In this document: positions 51,754-59,749 of the stretch, piece by piece
Position numbering within the stretch: the stretch's first letter is position 1
Layout of the letters: each line of letters starts with the position of its first letter
Program-made: the position numbers and the translations under genes
DNA from: an uncultured Pelagibacteraceae bacterium
GTDB taxonomy: Bacteria > Pseudomonadota > Alphaproteobacteria > Pelagibacterales > Pelagibacteraceae
DNA length: 64,000 nt
NCBI GenBank assembly: GCA_902610515.1
Contig: CACLVZ010000002.1
Span: 1 to 64,000, forward strand
Reading direction: 5' to 3'
The notes under the pieces: generated by a model
Told to the model about the DNA's origin: nothing
Seen by the model: only the letters and a program-made list of their open reading frames with translations
The model's database searches: none

Positions 51754-52078
51754 TTTGAATTTCTTGAATTACAAATTTATTTTGAAGTTCTACAAAACTT
51801 AAAAAACTTAAGAATATATTTGAGTGTTTCATTGGGGTATATATATTCATATCCAAATTCTGAATTCTTTGTTCAAGGACGTAAGGTGAGGTTAAATAAA
51901 AAAAATCTAATTGTGTCTCATTTAAATCTTTTTCTTTTAAAACAATGTGCTCATTTAAATTGTCTATTTTTTTTTCAAGATCTCTAGTTTCATTCTTAAT
52001 AATTGAAGTTCCAACTAATAATAATGAAAAAAATATAATTGAAATGCAAAGTTTAAATTTATACATATATTGCCTCAA
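51728..52078 (-). CDS. ftsL: Cell division protein FtsL
   Basis: This 116-residue protein has one membrane segment (about 7-26) followed by a leucine-zipper-like helix with heptads (ETRDLEKKIDNLNEHIVLKEKDLNE), then a short tail. Low conservation is usual for FtsL, so the call rests on size, topology and position between rsmH and ftsI. FtsL bridges FtsQ/FtsB to FtsWI in the periplasm. Its first 20 bases overlap the end of rsmH. Confidence 0.85.
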   Translation of the reverse strand: MRQYMYKFKLCISIIFFSLLLVGTSIIKNETRDLEKKIDNLNEHIVLKEKDLNETQLDFFYLTSPYVLEQRIQNLDMNIYTPMKHSNIFLSFLSFVELQNKFVIQEIQNEKKIQKR

Positions 52079-53069
52079 TATCTAAATACCTACTAAATTT
52101 TTTTATTAAATTATTAGGAAAATTAAATTCATTTTTACTTCGAATAGCGTATCTCAACTTTGCAGATCGTGATGGGTTATTTTTTTTTATTTCTTTTTTT
52201 GAAGGTCTAATTACTTTATTTGTGTATTTTTCGAACAAAATTAAATTTTCACTGTTGTCCTCAGGAAAATATCTGGAAGGCTTAGATTTATTTTGTGAGA
52301 AATTACTAAAAAGAAATTTGATAATTTTATCTTCAATTGAATGGAAACTAACTATTAATAACTTACCGCCAGGTTTGAGTAATTTAGTTGCCTTAACTAT
52401 TCCATTTATAAGCTCAGTTATTTCTTTATTAACATAAATTCTTAAGGCTTGGAAAGTTTTAGTACTTGGATGTATTTTGGAGTAGAAATTTTTTCTTTTA
52501 CTTTTTTCTATAATTTTTACAAGTTCATCTACTCTTGTTATCTTTTTTTTTGATCTTGCCCGCACGATGTTTTTTGCAATGCTATAAGCTTCTTTTTCTT
52601 CACCTAATATTTTGATTATTAATTTTAATTGATTTTCACTTAAGTTGTTCACTGCATCTTGAGCGGAAAAATTAGAAAGGCCCATATTCATATCTATTTC
52701 TCCTTTAGATTTAAAAGAAAAACCTCTTTTAAAATTATTGAGTTGTATTGATGACAATCCAAGATCAAATATTGCTACATCAATATCTTTCTTTAGAAAT
52801 TTGTCTATTTGGCTAAATTTTGATTGATAAAATTGAAATCTGTCCTTGTATACTTTTTCAAATTTTTTCGAAATCGCAACCACTGCTGGATCTCTATCTA
52901 TTGCAATTACTTTTGTTTTGGGAAATTTAAGTAAGGCTTTAGAGTAACCTCCGCCGCCAAAAGTACAGTCAACAAAAATACCACCATTTTCTGGAGATGA
53001 AATTTGAACAACTTCACTCAACATCACTGGAAAATGAGAGTATTCCAGTGATGATATTTGAGTTTTCAT
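52059..53069 (-). CDS. rsmH: 16S rRNA (cytosine-1402-N4)-methyltransferase
   Basis: This protein of about 336 residues methylates the small-subunit rRNA. I chose the ATG at 53069 (MKTQISSLEYSHFPVML); a TTG at 53078 would add three residues. Signatures are HFPVMLSEVVQ, the SAM loop VDCTFGGGGYSKALL, DRDP, IFDLGLSSIQL and SFHSIEDKIIKFLF. It normally follows mraZ directly; here ftsZ stands between the two. Confidence 0.95.
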   Translation of the reverse strand: MKTQISSLEYSHFPVMLSEVVQISSPENGGIFVDCTFGGGGYSKALLKFPKTKVIAIDRDPAVVAISKKFEKVYKDRFQFYQSKFSQIDKFLKKDIDVAIFDLGLSSIQLNNFKRGFSFKSKGEIDMNMGLSNFSAQDAVNNLSENQLKLIIKILGEEKEAYSIAKNIVRARSKKKITRVDELVKIIEKSKRKNFYSKIHPSTKTFQALRIYVNKEITELINGIVKATKLLKPGGKLLIVSFHSIEDKIIKFLFSNFSQNKSKPSRYFPEDNSENLILFEKYTNKVIRPSKKEIKKNNPSRSAKLRYAIRSKNEFNFPNNLIKKFSRYLDIEAIYV

Positions 53070-53088
53070 TAATTTCAAATTTTATCAT

Positions 53089-54582
53089 TTAAAACTTTTG
53101 TCTTCTTAAAAATGCGGGAATTTCAAAATCTTCTTCCTCCTCATTTTGATCAAATAATTGATGTGTTTCATTTTCATCTTCAGAGGTATTTGTTTTACCA
53201 GCATCTAGAACTAGATCATCTGAAAAAAGTTTTGGGGTAAATTCTTCGCCTGCTTTTTCTTTATCAATTATAGAGTTGTTTTCGTAAATATTTTCTCTAT
53301 TTTGCTCCATATAAGAAGCGCTTTCAATTGATACGCCTGTTGGGATTTCCTCGCTATTGTTTTTATTATTTTGTAAATCAATATTTATTTGATTTTCTTC
53401 ATTATTTTCAAAGCTATCAATCAATTCGCTTTGTTCTTCGCTATTTTTGATTTCATAACTTTCATCAAGTTTTAAAGCGGTAGCTCCATCAATTGAATTA
53501 ACAATATTTTTTTCAATATGATTTGTATTGAACAAACTTTCTGATTGAGAAAAAGTTTTAGTAGTAGGAGTTCCATTTGAATTATTATTAACTAGGTTCA
53601 AGTAAGGTTTTGTTTCTGAGCCATACAATGCGGTAGCAACTATTGAAACTCTTATTTTACCATTCATATTTTCATCCTTTATTGCACCAAAGATTAGTTC
53701 AGCCTCTGGGTCGACCTCTGCCCTAATTTTATTCACAGCTGCATCAACTTCAAAAAGTTTAAGGTCACTACTCCCTGTTATATTAACTAAGAGCCCTTTT
53801 GCACCTTGTAAAGTGTATTCGTCAATCAGTGGGTTATTCAAGGCAAGTTCCGTGGCCACAATTGCTCTATTTTCTCCTTCAGCTTCTCCCGTACCCATCA
53901 TAGCTTTTCCGCTTGAACTCATAACTGTTTCGACGTCAGCGAAGTCTAAATTAATCATACCAGGTCTCACCATTAAATCTGTAATACTTTGAACACCATG
54001 TTTCAAAACTTCATTAGATAAGTTAAAGGACTCCTCAAATCCAGTAGACTCATTTGCTATTTTAAAAAGATTTTGATTAGGTACTACAATCGTAGTATCT
54101 AAATGTTTTTTCAATTCCTCGAGGCCAGCAACAGCTCTTCGCATTCTTTTAGGGCCCTCATATGCGAAAGGAAGCGTTGTAACACCAACAGTCAAAATAT
54201 TCATTTCTCTCGCAGCTCTTGCTATTACATGTGAAGCTCCAGTTCCTGTGCCTCCGCCCATGCCCGAAGCTATAAAAACCATGTTACTTCCTTGAATATA
54301 ATTCACAATTTCATTTATCGACTCATCAGCAGCTGCTTGTCCAATGTCATGTTTTGCTCCAGCTCCAAGTCCTTTAGTCAAATTCATTCCTATTTGTATC
54401 TTTGCATCTGCTTTGCTCATCTTCAAATCTTGAGCGTCAGTATTTACTGCAACAAACTCTACTCCTTGCATGCCTGCGTCTATCATGGCATTTATAGCGT
54501 TTCCACCAGCGCCACCTACTCCTATTACTAATATTCTTGGTTTCAATTCTCTTAGCTCACCCCCTCCAACATTTATACTCAT
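53089..54582 (-). CDS. ftsZ: Tubulin-like cell division GTPase FtsZ
   Basis: The start at 54582 (MSINVGGGELRELKPRILVIGVGG) follows a strong AAGGAG with a short spacer; an upstream in-frame codon at 54612 lies inside mraZ and is less likely. The 497-residue protein has the GTP loop GGGTGTG at 109-115, NTDAQDL near 47 and the T7 region NLDFADVETVM. A long acidic disordered linker (about 320-480) leads to the conserved tail EDFEIPAFLRRQKF that binds FtsA and other partners. The mraZ stop overlaps its ATG (ATGA). Its place between mraZ and rsmH is unusual. Confidence 0.96.
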   Translation of the reverse strand: MSINVGGGELRELKPRILVIGVGGAGGNAINAMIDAGMQGVEFVAVNTDAQDLKMSKADAKIQIGMNLTKGLGAGAKHDIGQAAADESINEIVNYIQGSNMVFIASGMGGGTGTGASHVIARAAREMNILTVGVTTLPFAYEGPKRMRRAVAGLEELKKHLDTTIVVPNQNLFKIANESTGFEESFNLSNEVLKHGVQSITDLMVRPGMINLDFADVETVMSSSGKAMMGTGEAEGENRAIVATELALNNPLIDEYTLQGAKGLLVNITGSSDLKLFEVDAAVNKIRAEVDPEAELIFGAIKDENMNGKIRVSIVATALYGSETKPYLNLVNNNSNGTPTTKTFSQSESLFNTNHIEKNIVNSIDGATALKLDESYEIKNSEEQSELIDSFENNEENQINIDLQNNKNNSEEIPTGVSIESASYMEQNRENIYENNSIIDKEKAGEEFTPKLFSDDLVLDAGKTNTSEDENETHQLFDQNEEEEDFEIPAFLRRQKF

Positions 54583-55043
54583 GATATCTCTCCTTTCTGT
54601 TTGTTTTCCCATTTTAAGTTTGATCTATTTTGAAAGGCTTTTTTTCTTGCAAATATTTTAAATTTTTCAAAATTTTTTGGTTCCCAAATTTGAAAAGTTT
54701 TGCCTAAGCCAACAAATAAAATATTATTTTTTATTTTTGCATGATTGAGTAATTTCTCTGAAATTGATACTCTGCCTTCAGTGTCAAATTGTAAATTTTC
54801 ACTTTCTGACAAGACTGATGTAGCAAAAAAGTCTCTTTTTTCCTCAAATGGATTTAATGAGTCAATTGTATTTGATAATTTTTCAATTCTATCTTGAGAA
54901 CAACCTTCCAATGCAGAATGACTGAATGATGGATAGCTAATAAATCCATTATATCCCATAGAATTTAAATGCGCTCTAAAAGTAGCTGGCACTGAGACCC
55001 GACCTTTCTTGTCTATTTTGTTTTCGTAGTTTGATAAAAACAT
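54579..55043 (-). CDS. mraZ: Transcriptional regulator MraZ
   Basis: This 154-residue protein has two AbrB-like domains, beginning NYENKIDKKGRVSVPATFRAHL (5-26) with the second copy LQFDTEGRVSISEKLLNHA. MraZ binds repeated TGGG boxes and represses its own cluster. Three such boxes with a 10-base period lie just upstream (55095-55120). It is the first gene of the division and cell-wall cluster and overlaps ftsZ by four bases. Confidence 0.95.
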   Translation of the reverse strand: MFLSNYENKIDKKGRVSVPATFRAHLNSMGYNGFISYPSFSHSALEGCSQDRIEKLSNTIDSLNPFEEKRDFFATSVLSESENLQFDTEGRVSISEKLLNHAKIKNNILFVGLGKTFQIWEPKNFEKFKIFARKKAFQNRSNLKWENKQKGEIS

Positions 55044-55094
55044 CGTTATATTCTTGTCTTTTAATTATTAAAATTTTCAAATCACCCTCCAATA

Positions 55095-55120
55095 TGGGAT
55101 TATTTGGGATAGTATGGGTT
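55095..55120. promoter_or_regulatory. MraZ operator: three TGGG boxes
   Basis: TGGGAT (55095), TGGGAT (55105) and TGGGTT (55115) recur at an exact 10-base period, the pattern known for MraZ binding sites. They cover the -10 region and start site of the mraZ promoter, which fits autorepression. They read on the strand opposite to mraZ. Confidence 0.75.
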
Positions 55121-55136
55121 TTTAATAAATAGTCAA
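55109..55136 (-). promoter_or_regulatory. Promoter of the mraZ-ftsZ cluster
   Basis: Read on the minus strand, TTGACT (55131-55136) and TACTAT (55109-55114) are 16 bases apart. The third MraZ box lies in the spacer and the second overlaps the -10 edge. Confidence 0.6.
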
Positions 55137-55188
55137 TATCTTTATATTTGAGATTTAGTACAAAAGCAGAACAATATATGAGGAACTC

Positions 55189-55543
55189 GCCAGATAATCT
55201 ATAAGCCGGGTTCTGTCATTGAAGATGTCATTTCTCTAGGCTTAAGTTTGCACTTAAGCTCAAGCGGTTAACCCAGAGGACTAACTAAAGACAGTTTTTT
55301 GCAAAATTGCAGTGTCCTCTCTATTTAACCTTGCTCCCAGTGGGGTTTGCCGTGCGTTTTCTGTTACCAGAAAACCGGTGAGCTCTTACCTCGCCGTTTC
55401 ACCCTTGCCTTGATTAGGCGGTTTATTTTCTGTGGCACTATCCCTGAAGTCACCTTCGCCAGCCGTTAACTGGCACTGTGTCTTTATGGAGCCCGGACTT
55501 TCCTCTAAAAGTTTTAATTTTAGCGACCGTCCAATTATCTGGC
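55189..55543 (-). ncRNA. rnpB: RNase P RNA
   Basis: Read on the minus strand, the RNA starts GCCAGATAATTGGACGG, which pairs with the 3' end ATTATCTGGC. The universally conserved P4 strands are present: GAGGAAAGTCCGGGCTCC near the 5' end and ACAGAACCCGGCTTAT near the 3' end. Length of about 355 bases is normal. It is the catalytic part of RNase P, which removes tRNA leaders. It fills most of the gap between mraZ and the amidase gene. Confidence 0.95.
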
Positions 55544-55549
55544 AAAACA

Positions 55550-55578
55550 TTAATAGTAAAATATTTGTCAATTTTCAA
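55550..55578 (-). promoter_or_regulatory. Promoter of rnpB
   Basis: On the minus strand, TTGAAA (55573-55578) and TATTAA (55550-55555) are 17 bases apart. The predicted start falls on the first G of the RNase P RNA, about seven bases after the -10 box. Confidence 0.6.
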
Positions 55579-55583
55579 GTATA

Positions 55584-56297
55584 TTAACGAATATTAGCTA
55601 GAAAACTGGAAATTTGCAGAGTTTTATGGTCGATTTTACCTGTTACTTTGTTTGGTAAGTATTTTTTTTGGAAAGCCTCGATTATAGTTTTATCAGTTTT
55701 AGTTCTTTTATAAATTTTAAAGTACCTATATCCGATTTTATGCAGATTGCTAAAAAAAAAATGCGAGGTCCCCTTTTTGATTAAATTTGTATTAATATTT
55801 TTTAGTTGGTACCAATTACCTAAATTATGATTACTAAGTTTTTGCCATGGGAATTTTTCTCCTGGATCAATTTTTCTTAACGGGGCAATATCAGAGTGGC
55901 CGAGAAAATTCTTACGACTTATATTGTATTTTTTTTTTAATTTTTTGCATAATTTAACCAGACTTTTAATTTGAAAATTTGTAAATTTTTGATAGCCGAA
56001 GTTATGACCTTTATTGACTAATTCTATACCTATAGAATCTTTATTTAAATCTTTAAAACCTTTCCATTTTGATTTACCTGCATGCCAAGCAATATGTAAA
56101 TCTTTTACAAGTTGAGTTACTTCTCCCTTTCTATTAATTATATAATGTGAACTGACTTTGTATTTTTTGCTCTTTAATCTAATTATTGATTCAATTTCAG
56201 ATTGCATTCCAGTATAATGGATTATTACAAATTTAATTTCTGCGGCTTTTCTCTTTTTTTTTGAAAAATTAGGAGATAAATCAATTGATATTTTCAT
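55584..56297 (-). CDS. N-acetylmuramoyl-L-alanine amidase (Amidase_2, AmpD/AmiD type)
   Basis: This 237-residue protein has the T7-lysozyme-like fold. Zinc ligands are H27 (IIHYTG), H134 (GHSDIAP) and D144 (KIDPGEKFPW); E92 in IGIELVN is the conserved acid. A C-terminal segment of about 60 residues resembles a peptidoglycan-binding domain, as in AmiD. It cleaves the bond between MurNAc and L-alanine. No signal peptide or lipobox is seen at the N-terminus, unlike AmiD. It may therefore be a cytoplasmic recycling enzyme like AmpD, or be exported in some other way. Confidence 0.85.
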   Translation of the reverse strand: MKISIDLSPNFSKKKRKAAEIKFVIIHYTGMQSEIESIIRLKSKKYKVSSHYIINRKGEVTQLVKDLHIAWHAGKSKWKGFKDLNKDSIGIELVNKGHNFGYQKFTNFQIKSLVKLCKKLKKKYNISRKNFLGHSDIAPLRKIDPGEKFPWQKLSNHNLGNWYQLKNINTNLIKKGTSHFFFSNLHKIGYRYFKIYKRTKTDKTIIEAFQKKYLPNKVTGKIDHKTLQISSFLANIR

Positions 56298-56393
56298 AAA
56301 ATTAATAAAATTACGCTAAAAATCATATAAAAAAATTTTTTGAGTAAATTTTATATAGCATATAAAGTAAAATTATATATATAGCATTATATA

Positions 56394-57131
56394 ATGTATT
56401 TAAAAAAAGTCATACCAATAACTTTTTCTGCGCTCCTTTTCCTAGGATCTATCTCTAGTGTAAACGCTACAGATGAATGTTTTGAAGGTTTAAGTAGATC
56501 AGTTTTTAAATTTAATATGGCTTTTGATGATGTAATTTTAGAACCTATTGCAAAAGGATATAACAAACTTCCCAATCCTATAAAAAACGGTACAAGTAAT
56601 TTTACGTCTAACATTTCAACTTTACTATCAATTCCAAACAATCTTTTGCAAGGAAACTTTAAAGAACTTGGAAATTCATTCGGCAGTTTTGCTATAAACT
56701 CAACAGTTGGAATTTTTGGATTTTTAAATCCAGCGGAGAAGTTGGGATTGAAACCTCTTAAAGAAGATGTAGGTCAAACCCTTGGTTCATATGGAATTGG
56801 TCAAGGATGTTATTATGTTTTACCTATACTTGGACCAACAACTATCCGGGACTCCATAGGGATAATCGCAGATACATTCGTTGATCCTTTTGCTCACGTA
56901 ACTATAAGAGAAAAAGAATTACTAAGCATTTCTGGTAACAATATAGACTATTATTCTTTGAAAGGTACAGCTGCAGTGGATTTTAGATCGGATAACTTAA
57001 CTAATTTTGAAAGCTTGGAAAAAAATTCTATAGATTTATATTCTTCAATGAAAAGTGTATACTTACAAAGCAGAGAAAATAAAGTTGGAAACTCTGATGG
57101 TGACCAAGAAGATTGGGATCTAGATAAATAG
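56394..57131 (+). CDS. mlaA: MlaA (VacJ) phospholipid-trafficking protein
   Basis: This 245-residue protein has a signal peptide (about 1-25, cleaving near VNA-TD) and the MlaA core. That core includes FEGLSRSVFKFNMAFDDVILEPIAKGYNKLP, the helical NFTSNISTLLSIPNNLLQGNF and GQGCYYVLPILGPTTIRDSIG. MlaA takes mislocalised phospholipid from the outer leaflet of the outer membrane and passes it to MlaC, encoded next. The usual lipobox cysteine is missing at the signal cleavage site. The C-terminal tail is acidic. There is no clear Shine-Dalgarno. Confidence 0.9.
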   Translation: MYLKKVIPITFSALLFLGSISSVNATDECFEGLSRSVFKFNMAFDDVILEPIAKGYNKLPNPIKNGTSNFTSNISTLLSIPNNLLQGNFKELGNSFGSFAINSTVGIFGFLNPAEKLGLKPLKEDVGQTLGSYGIGQGCYYVLPILGPTTIRDSIGIIADTFVDPFAHVTIREKELLSISGNNIDYYSLKGTAAVDFRSDNLTNFESLEKNSIDLYSSMKSVYLQSRENKVGNSDGDQEDWDLDK

Positions 57132-57139
57132 AATTTTAA

Positions 57140-57736
57140 ATGAAAAGAATTAGCACTTTCATAATTTTGATCTTAGTTATATTTAATGGAGCTGCATTTT
57201 CTTATAGCTCGGATCCAAAAGAGTTTGTCCTTGAATTAGTAAATGATGCAATAAACAAATTATCTGACAAATCCATTACAAATGAGGAAAAATCAAGATA
57301 TGTTGAGGAAATTGCTAAAGAAAATGTCGATATTAATGCTCTTGGATTATATACTTTAGGTGAGCTAAGAAAATCATCTAATAAAGAGGACATTAACAAA
57401 TACCAGAAAACTTTCGAAAAATATTTCCTTAAAAGTCTTACTTCAAGATTAACAGATTACTCTTACAGTAAATTTGAGGTTACTATGTCGGAGCAAAAAA
57501 GTTCAAATTACACTATAGTCAACTCTAAAATAAAACCTGAAGATGGCAATCCAGAAATCAAAATTGATTGGAGAATTTATACTAAAAATCCTGATAAACC
57601 TCTCATAAGAGACTTAATTGTTGAAGGACTTAGTTTAGCAAGGACCCAGAAAGAGGAATTTGCCTCAATATTAAGCTCGAATAATAACGATATTAATTCA
57701 TTAATTTCAAAATTAGAGGAATTTTTAAATAATTAA
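57140..57736 (+). CDS. mlaC: MlaC periplasmic phospholipid-binding protein
   Basis: This 198-residue protein has a signal peptide (about 1-22), then the Tol-Tol-Ttg2 fold of MlaC: FVLELVNDAINKLSDKSITNEEKSRYVEEIAKENVDINALG is the typical N-terminal helix pair. WRIYTKNPDKPLIRDLIVEGLSLARTQKEEFASIL is the typical C-terminal strand and helix. It ferries phospholipid between MlaA and the inner-membrane MlaFEDB complex. The transporter genes themselves are not in this window. It starts eight bases after mlaA and converges with a tRNA gene. Confidence 0.9.
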   Translation: MKRISTFIILILVIFNGAAFSYSSDPKEFVLELVNDAINKLSDKSITNEEKSRYVEEIAKENVDINALGLYTLGELRKSSNKEDINKYQKTFEKYFLKSLTSRLTDYSYSKFEVTMSEQKSSNYTIVNSKIKPEDGNPEIKIDWRIYTKNPDKPLIRDLIVEGLSLARTQKEEFASILSSNNNDINSLISKLEEFLNN

Positions 57737-57813
57737 TGGTGGGCCCGCCAGGACTCGAACCTGGGACCAATACATTATGAGTGTACTGCTCTAACCAACT
57801 GAGCTACAGGCCC
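57737..57813 (-). tRNA. tRNA with CAT anticodon (Ile2 or elongator Met)
   Basis: Read on the minus strand, the 77-base gene starts GGGCCTGTAGCTCAG and ends CGGGCCCACCA. The CCA is encoded. The acceptor stem GGGCCTG pairs with CGGGCCC, the T arm is CCAGG/CCTGG and the anticodon loop is CTCATAA, so the anticodon is CAT. The GGGCC start and the TTGGTC variable region look more like the isoleucine tRNA whose C34 is modified to lysidine than like elongator tRNA-Met. I cannot settle the identity by eye. Confidence 0.92.
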
Positions 57814-57839
57814 AAAAACATTCACTTATATCACAATAA

Positions 57840-59696
57840 TTATTTTTCTAAAAAACTTTTTAGTTGTTTTGATCTACTTGGATGTTTGAGTTTTCTTAAC
57901 GCTTTTGCCTCTATTTGTCTTATTCGTTCTCTAGTAACTGAAAACTGAAGTCCGACCTCTTCTAATGTGTGATCTGTATTCATGCCTATTCCAAATCTCA
58001 TTCTTAAAACTCTTTCTTCTCTAGGAGTTAATGAGGCTAATATTTTTGTAGTTGACTCACTCAAGTTAGATTGGATGGCAGTATCAAGCGGTTGTAAAGC
58101 ATTCTTATCCTCAATAAAGTCACCTAAACTACTATCTTCTTCATCACCGACTGGTGTTTCAAGTGAAACTGGTTCTTTAGCTATCTTAAGAACTTTTCTA
58201 ACTTTCTCTAAAGGCATTGCTAACTTTTTTGAGAGCTCCTCAGGCGTCGGTTCTCTTCCAAACTCACTCATAATCTGTCTCTGAGTTCTTACTATTTTAT
58301 TTATTGTTTCAATCATATGAACTGGAATTCTAATTGTTCTTGCCTGGTCTGCTATCGAACGCGTTATTGCTTGTCGGATCCACCATGTTGCATAAGTCGA
58401 AAACTTATAACCCCTTCTGTATTCAAATTTATCAACTGCTTTCATTAGCCCAATATTGCCCTCTTGAATCAAATCCAAAAATTGGAGTCCTCTGTTTGTA
58501 TATTTTTTTGCTATTGATATTACTAATCTCAGGTTCGCCTCAACCATTTCTTTCTTAGCAATTCGTGACTCTCTTTCACCTTTCTGTATCCTTGATACTA
58601 GCTTCTTAAATTCGCCAACGGATAAACCAATTTTTTTACTAAATTCTACTAATCTGTCTTTGATTTCTGAAAAATCTTTTTTGTGTTTTTTAAAGAAAGC
58701 TTTCCAAGAATTATTTTCCTTTAAAAAATTCTCAAATTTTGGATTAATCTCATTTCCAACATAATATTTTAAAAATTCTTCACGAGAAATTTTATTGTCC
58801 ATCGCTAATCTTAATAAAACACCCTCTAAAGAGACTATCTTTTTATTCTCTTTATAATGTGATTGGACCAGTTCTTCTACAACATGAGGGGCGAGCTGTA
58901 AGTTTTTGAAATTGTCTACTAAAATTTCCTGAATTTTCTTAAAATTTTTATTTTTTGAAACTGAGAGCTCTCTCGAATTTAGCATACACTCAAGTTTTTC
59001 TAGCTGATATTTTTTTAGTTTGGAATAATTTTTACTTAGAGATATTAAAATATTAATTATTTTTGGTTTTATTTCCTCTTCCATTTTTGCCAAAGAAACA
59101 TTAAATTCATCTTCTTCGACAGGAGAATTTTCCTCTTCTTTTTTTTCATCATTTGGTTTTTCTTTTTCCGGTTTGGATTTTTTAATCTTTAACTCATCTT
59201 CATCTTCCAACCCCTCAAAATCTTCATACGTTGAGTCAATATCTATAATATCTCTTACTAAAAGTTGTTGTGTTTCGATTTGTTCTTTCCATTCATTTAT
59301 TTTTTTTCCTACAATCGGACTTTGAGTCAAAGCATTAATCATAACGTCTTTACCTGCCTCAATTCTTTTAGCAATAGCTATTTCACCCTCTCTTGAAAGT
59401 AATTCCACACCCCCCATTTCTCTGAGATACATTCTAATTGGATCGTCACTTTTATCAGATGTTTTCTCCTCGCTAGAAGATGTAACTTCCTTCTTTTTAT
59501 TAGACTGAAATTGTGATTTTTTTTCTACGAGTGTAATTTTTTCATCAACGATTATTAAGAATGCTCTCTCTAAATTTTCATTTGTGCTGTTTCTTTTTCC
59601 AAGAGACTTACCTAATTCTTCGTAGGTAATGAAACCACGATGCTTCCCTTTGTCCAAAAGTCTTTCGAAAGATTTTGTAATTAGTTTTTCTGCCAT
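57840..59696 (-). CDS. rpoD: Primary sigma factor RpoD (sigma-70)
   Basis: This 618-residue protein has region 1.1 at the N-terminus, region 1.2 ([22 protein letters not shown]), a long acidic insert (about 150-205), and regions 2 to 4. Region 2 has [58 protein letters not shown]. Region 4 ends with the helix-turn-helix [26 protein letters not shown]. It directs RNA polymerase to housekeeping promoters. It follows dnaG by 53 bases in the conserved dnaG-rpoD order. Confidence 0.97.
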   Translation of the reverse strand: MAEKLITKSFERLLDKGKHRGFITYEELGKSLGKRNSTNENLERAFLIIVDEKITLVEKKSQFQSNKKKEVTSSSEEKTSDKSDDPIRMYLREMGGVELLSREGEIAIAKRIEAGKDVMINALTQSPIVGKKINEWKEQIETQQLLVRDIIDIDSTYEDFEGLEDEDELKIKKSKPEKEKPNDEKKEEENSPVEEDEFNVSLAKMEEEIKPKIINILISLSKNYSKLKKYQLEKLECMLNSRELSVSKNKNFKKIQEILVDNFKNLQLAPHVVEELVQSHYKENKKIVSLEGVLLRLAMDNKISREEFLKYYVGNEINPKFENFLKENNSWKAFFKKHKKDFSEIKDRLVEFSKKIGLSVGEFKKLVSRIQKGERESRIAKKEMVEANLRLVISIAKKYTNRGLQFLDLIQEGNIGLMKAVDKFEYRRGYKFSTYATWWIRQAITRSIADQARTIRIPVHMIETINKIVRTQRQIMSEFGREPTPEELSKKLAMPLEKVRKVLKIAKEPVSLETPVGDEEDSSLGDFIEDKNALQPLDTAIQSNLSESTTKILASLTPREERVLRMRFGIGMNTDHTLEEVGLQFSVTRERIRQIEAKALRKLKHPSRSKQLKSFLEK

Positions 59697-59749
59697 AAAT
59701 GAATTGAAAGATATATATAATCTTTGAAATAAAAAAATCTATACTTTAT

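Noticed and set aside
54583-54612. FtsZ start ten codons upstream
   Set aside because: The inner ATG at 54582 has the strong AAGGAG and gives the usual FtsZ N-terminus; the longer form would run through the end of mraZ.
55386-55571. 61-codon open frame on the minus strand
   Set aside because: It lies mostly inside the RNase P RNA gene, whose conserved core strands explain the sequence.
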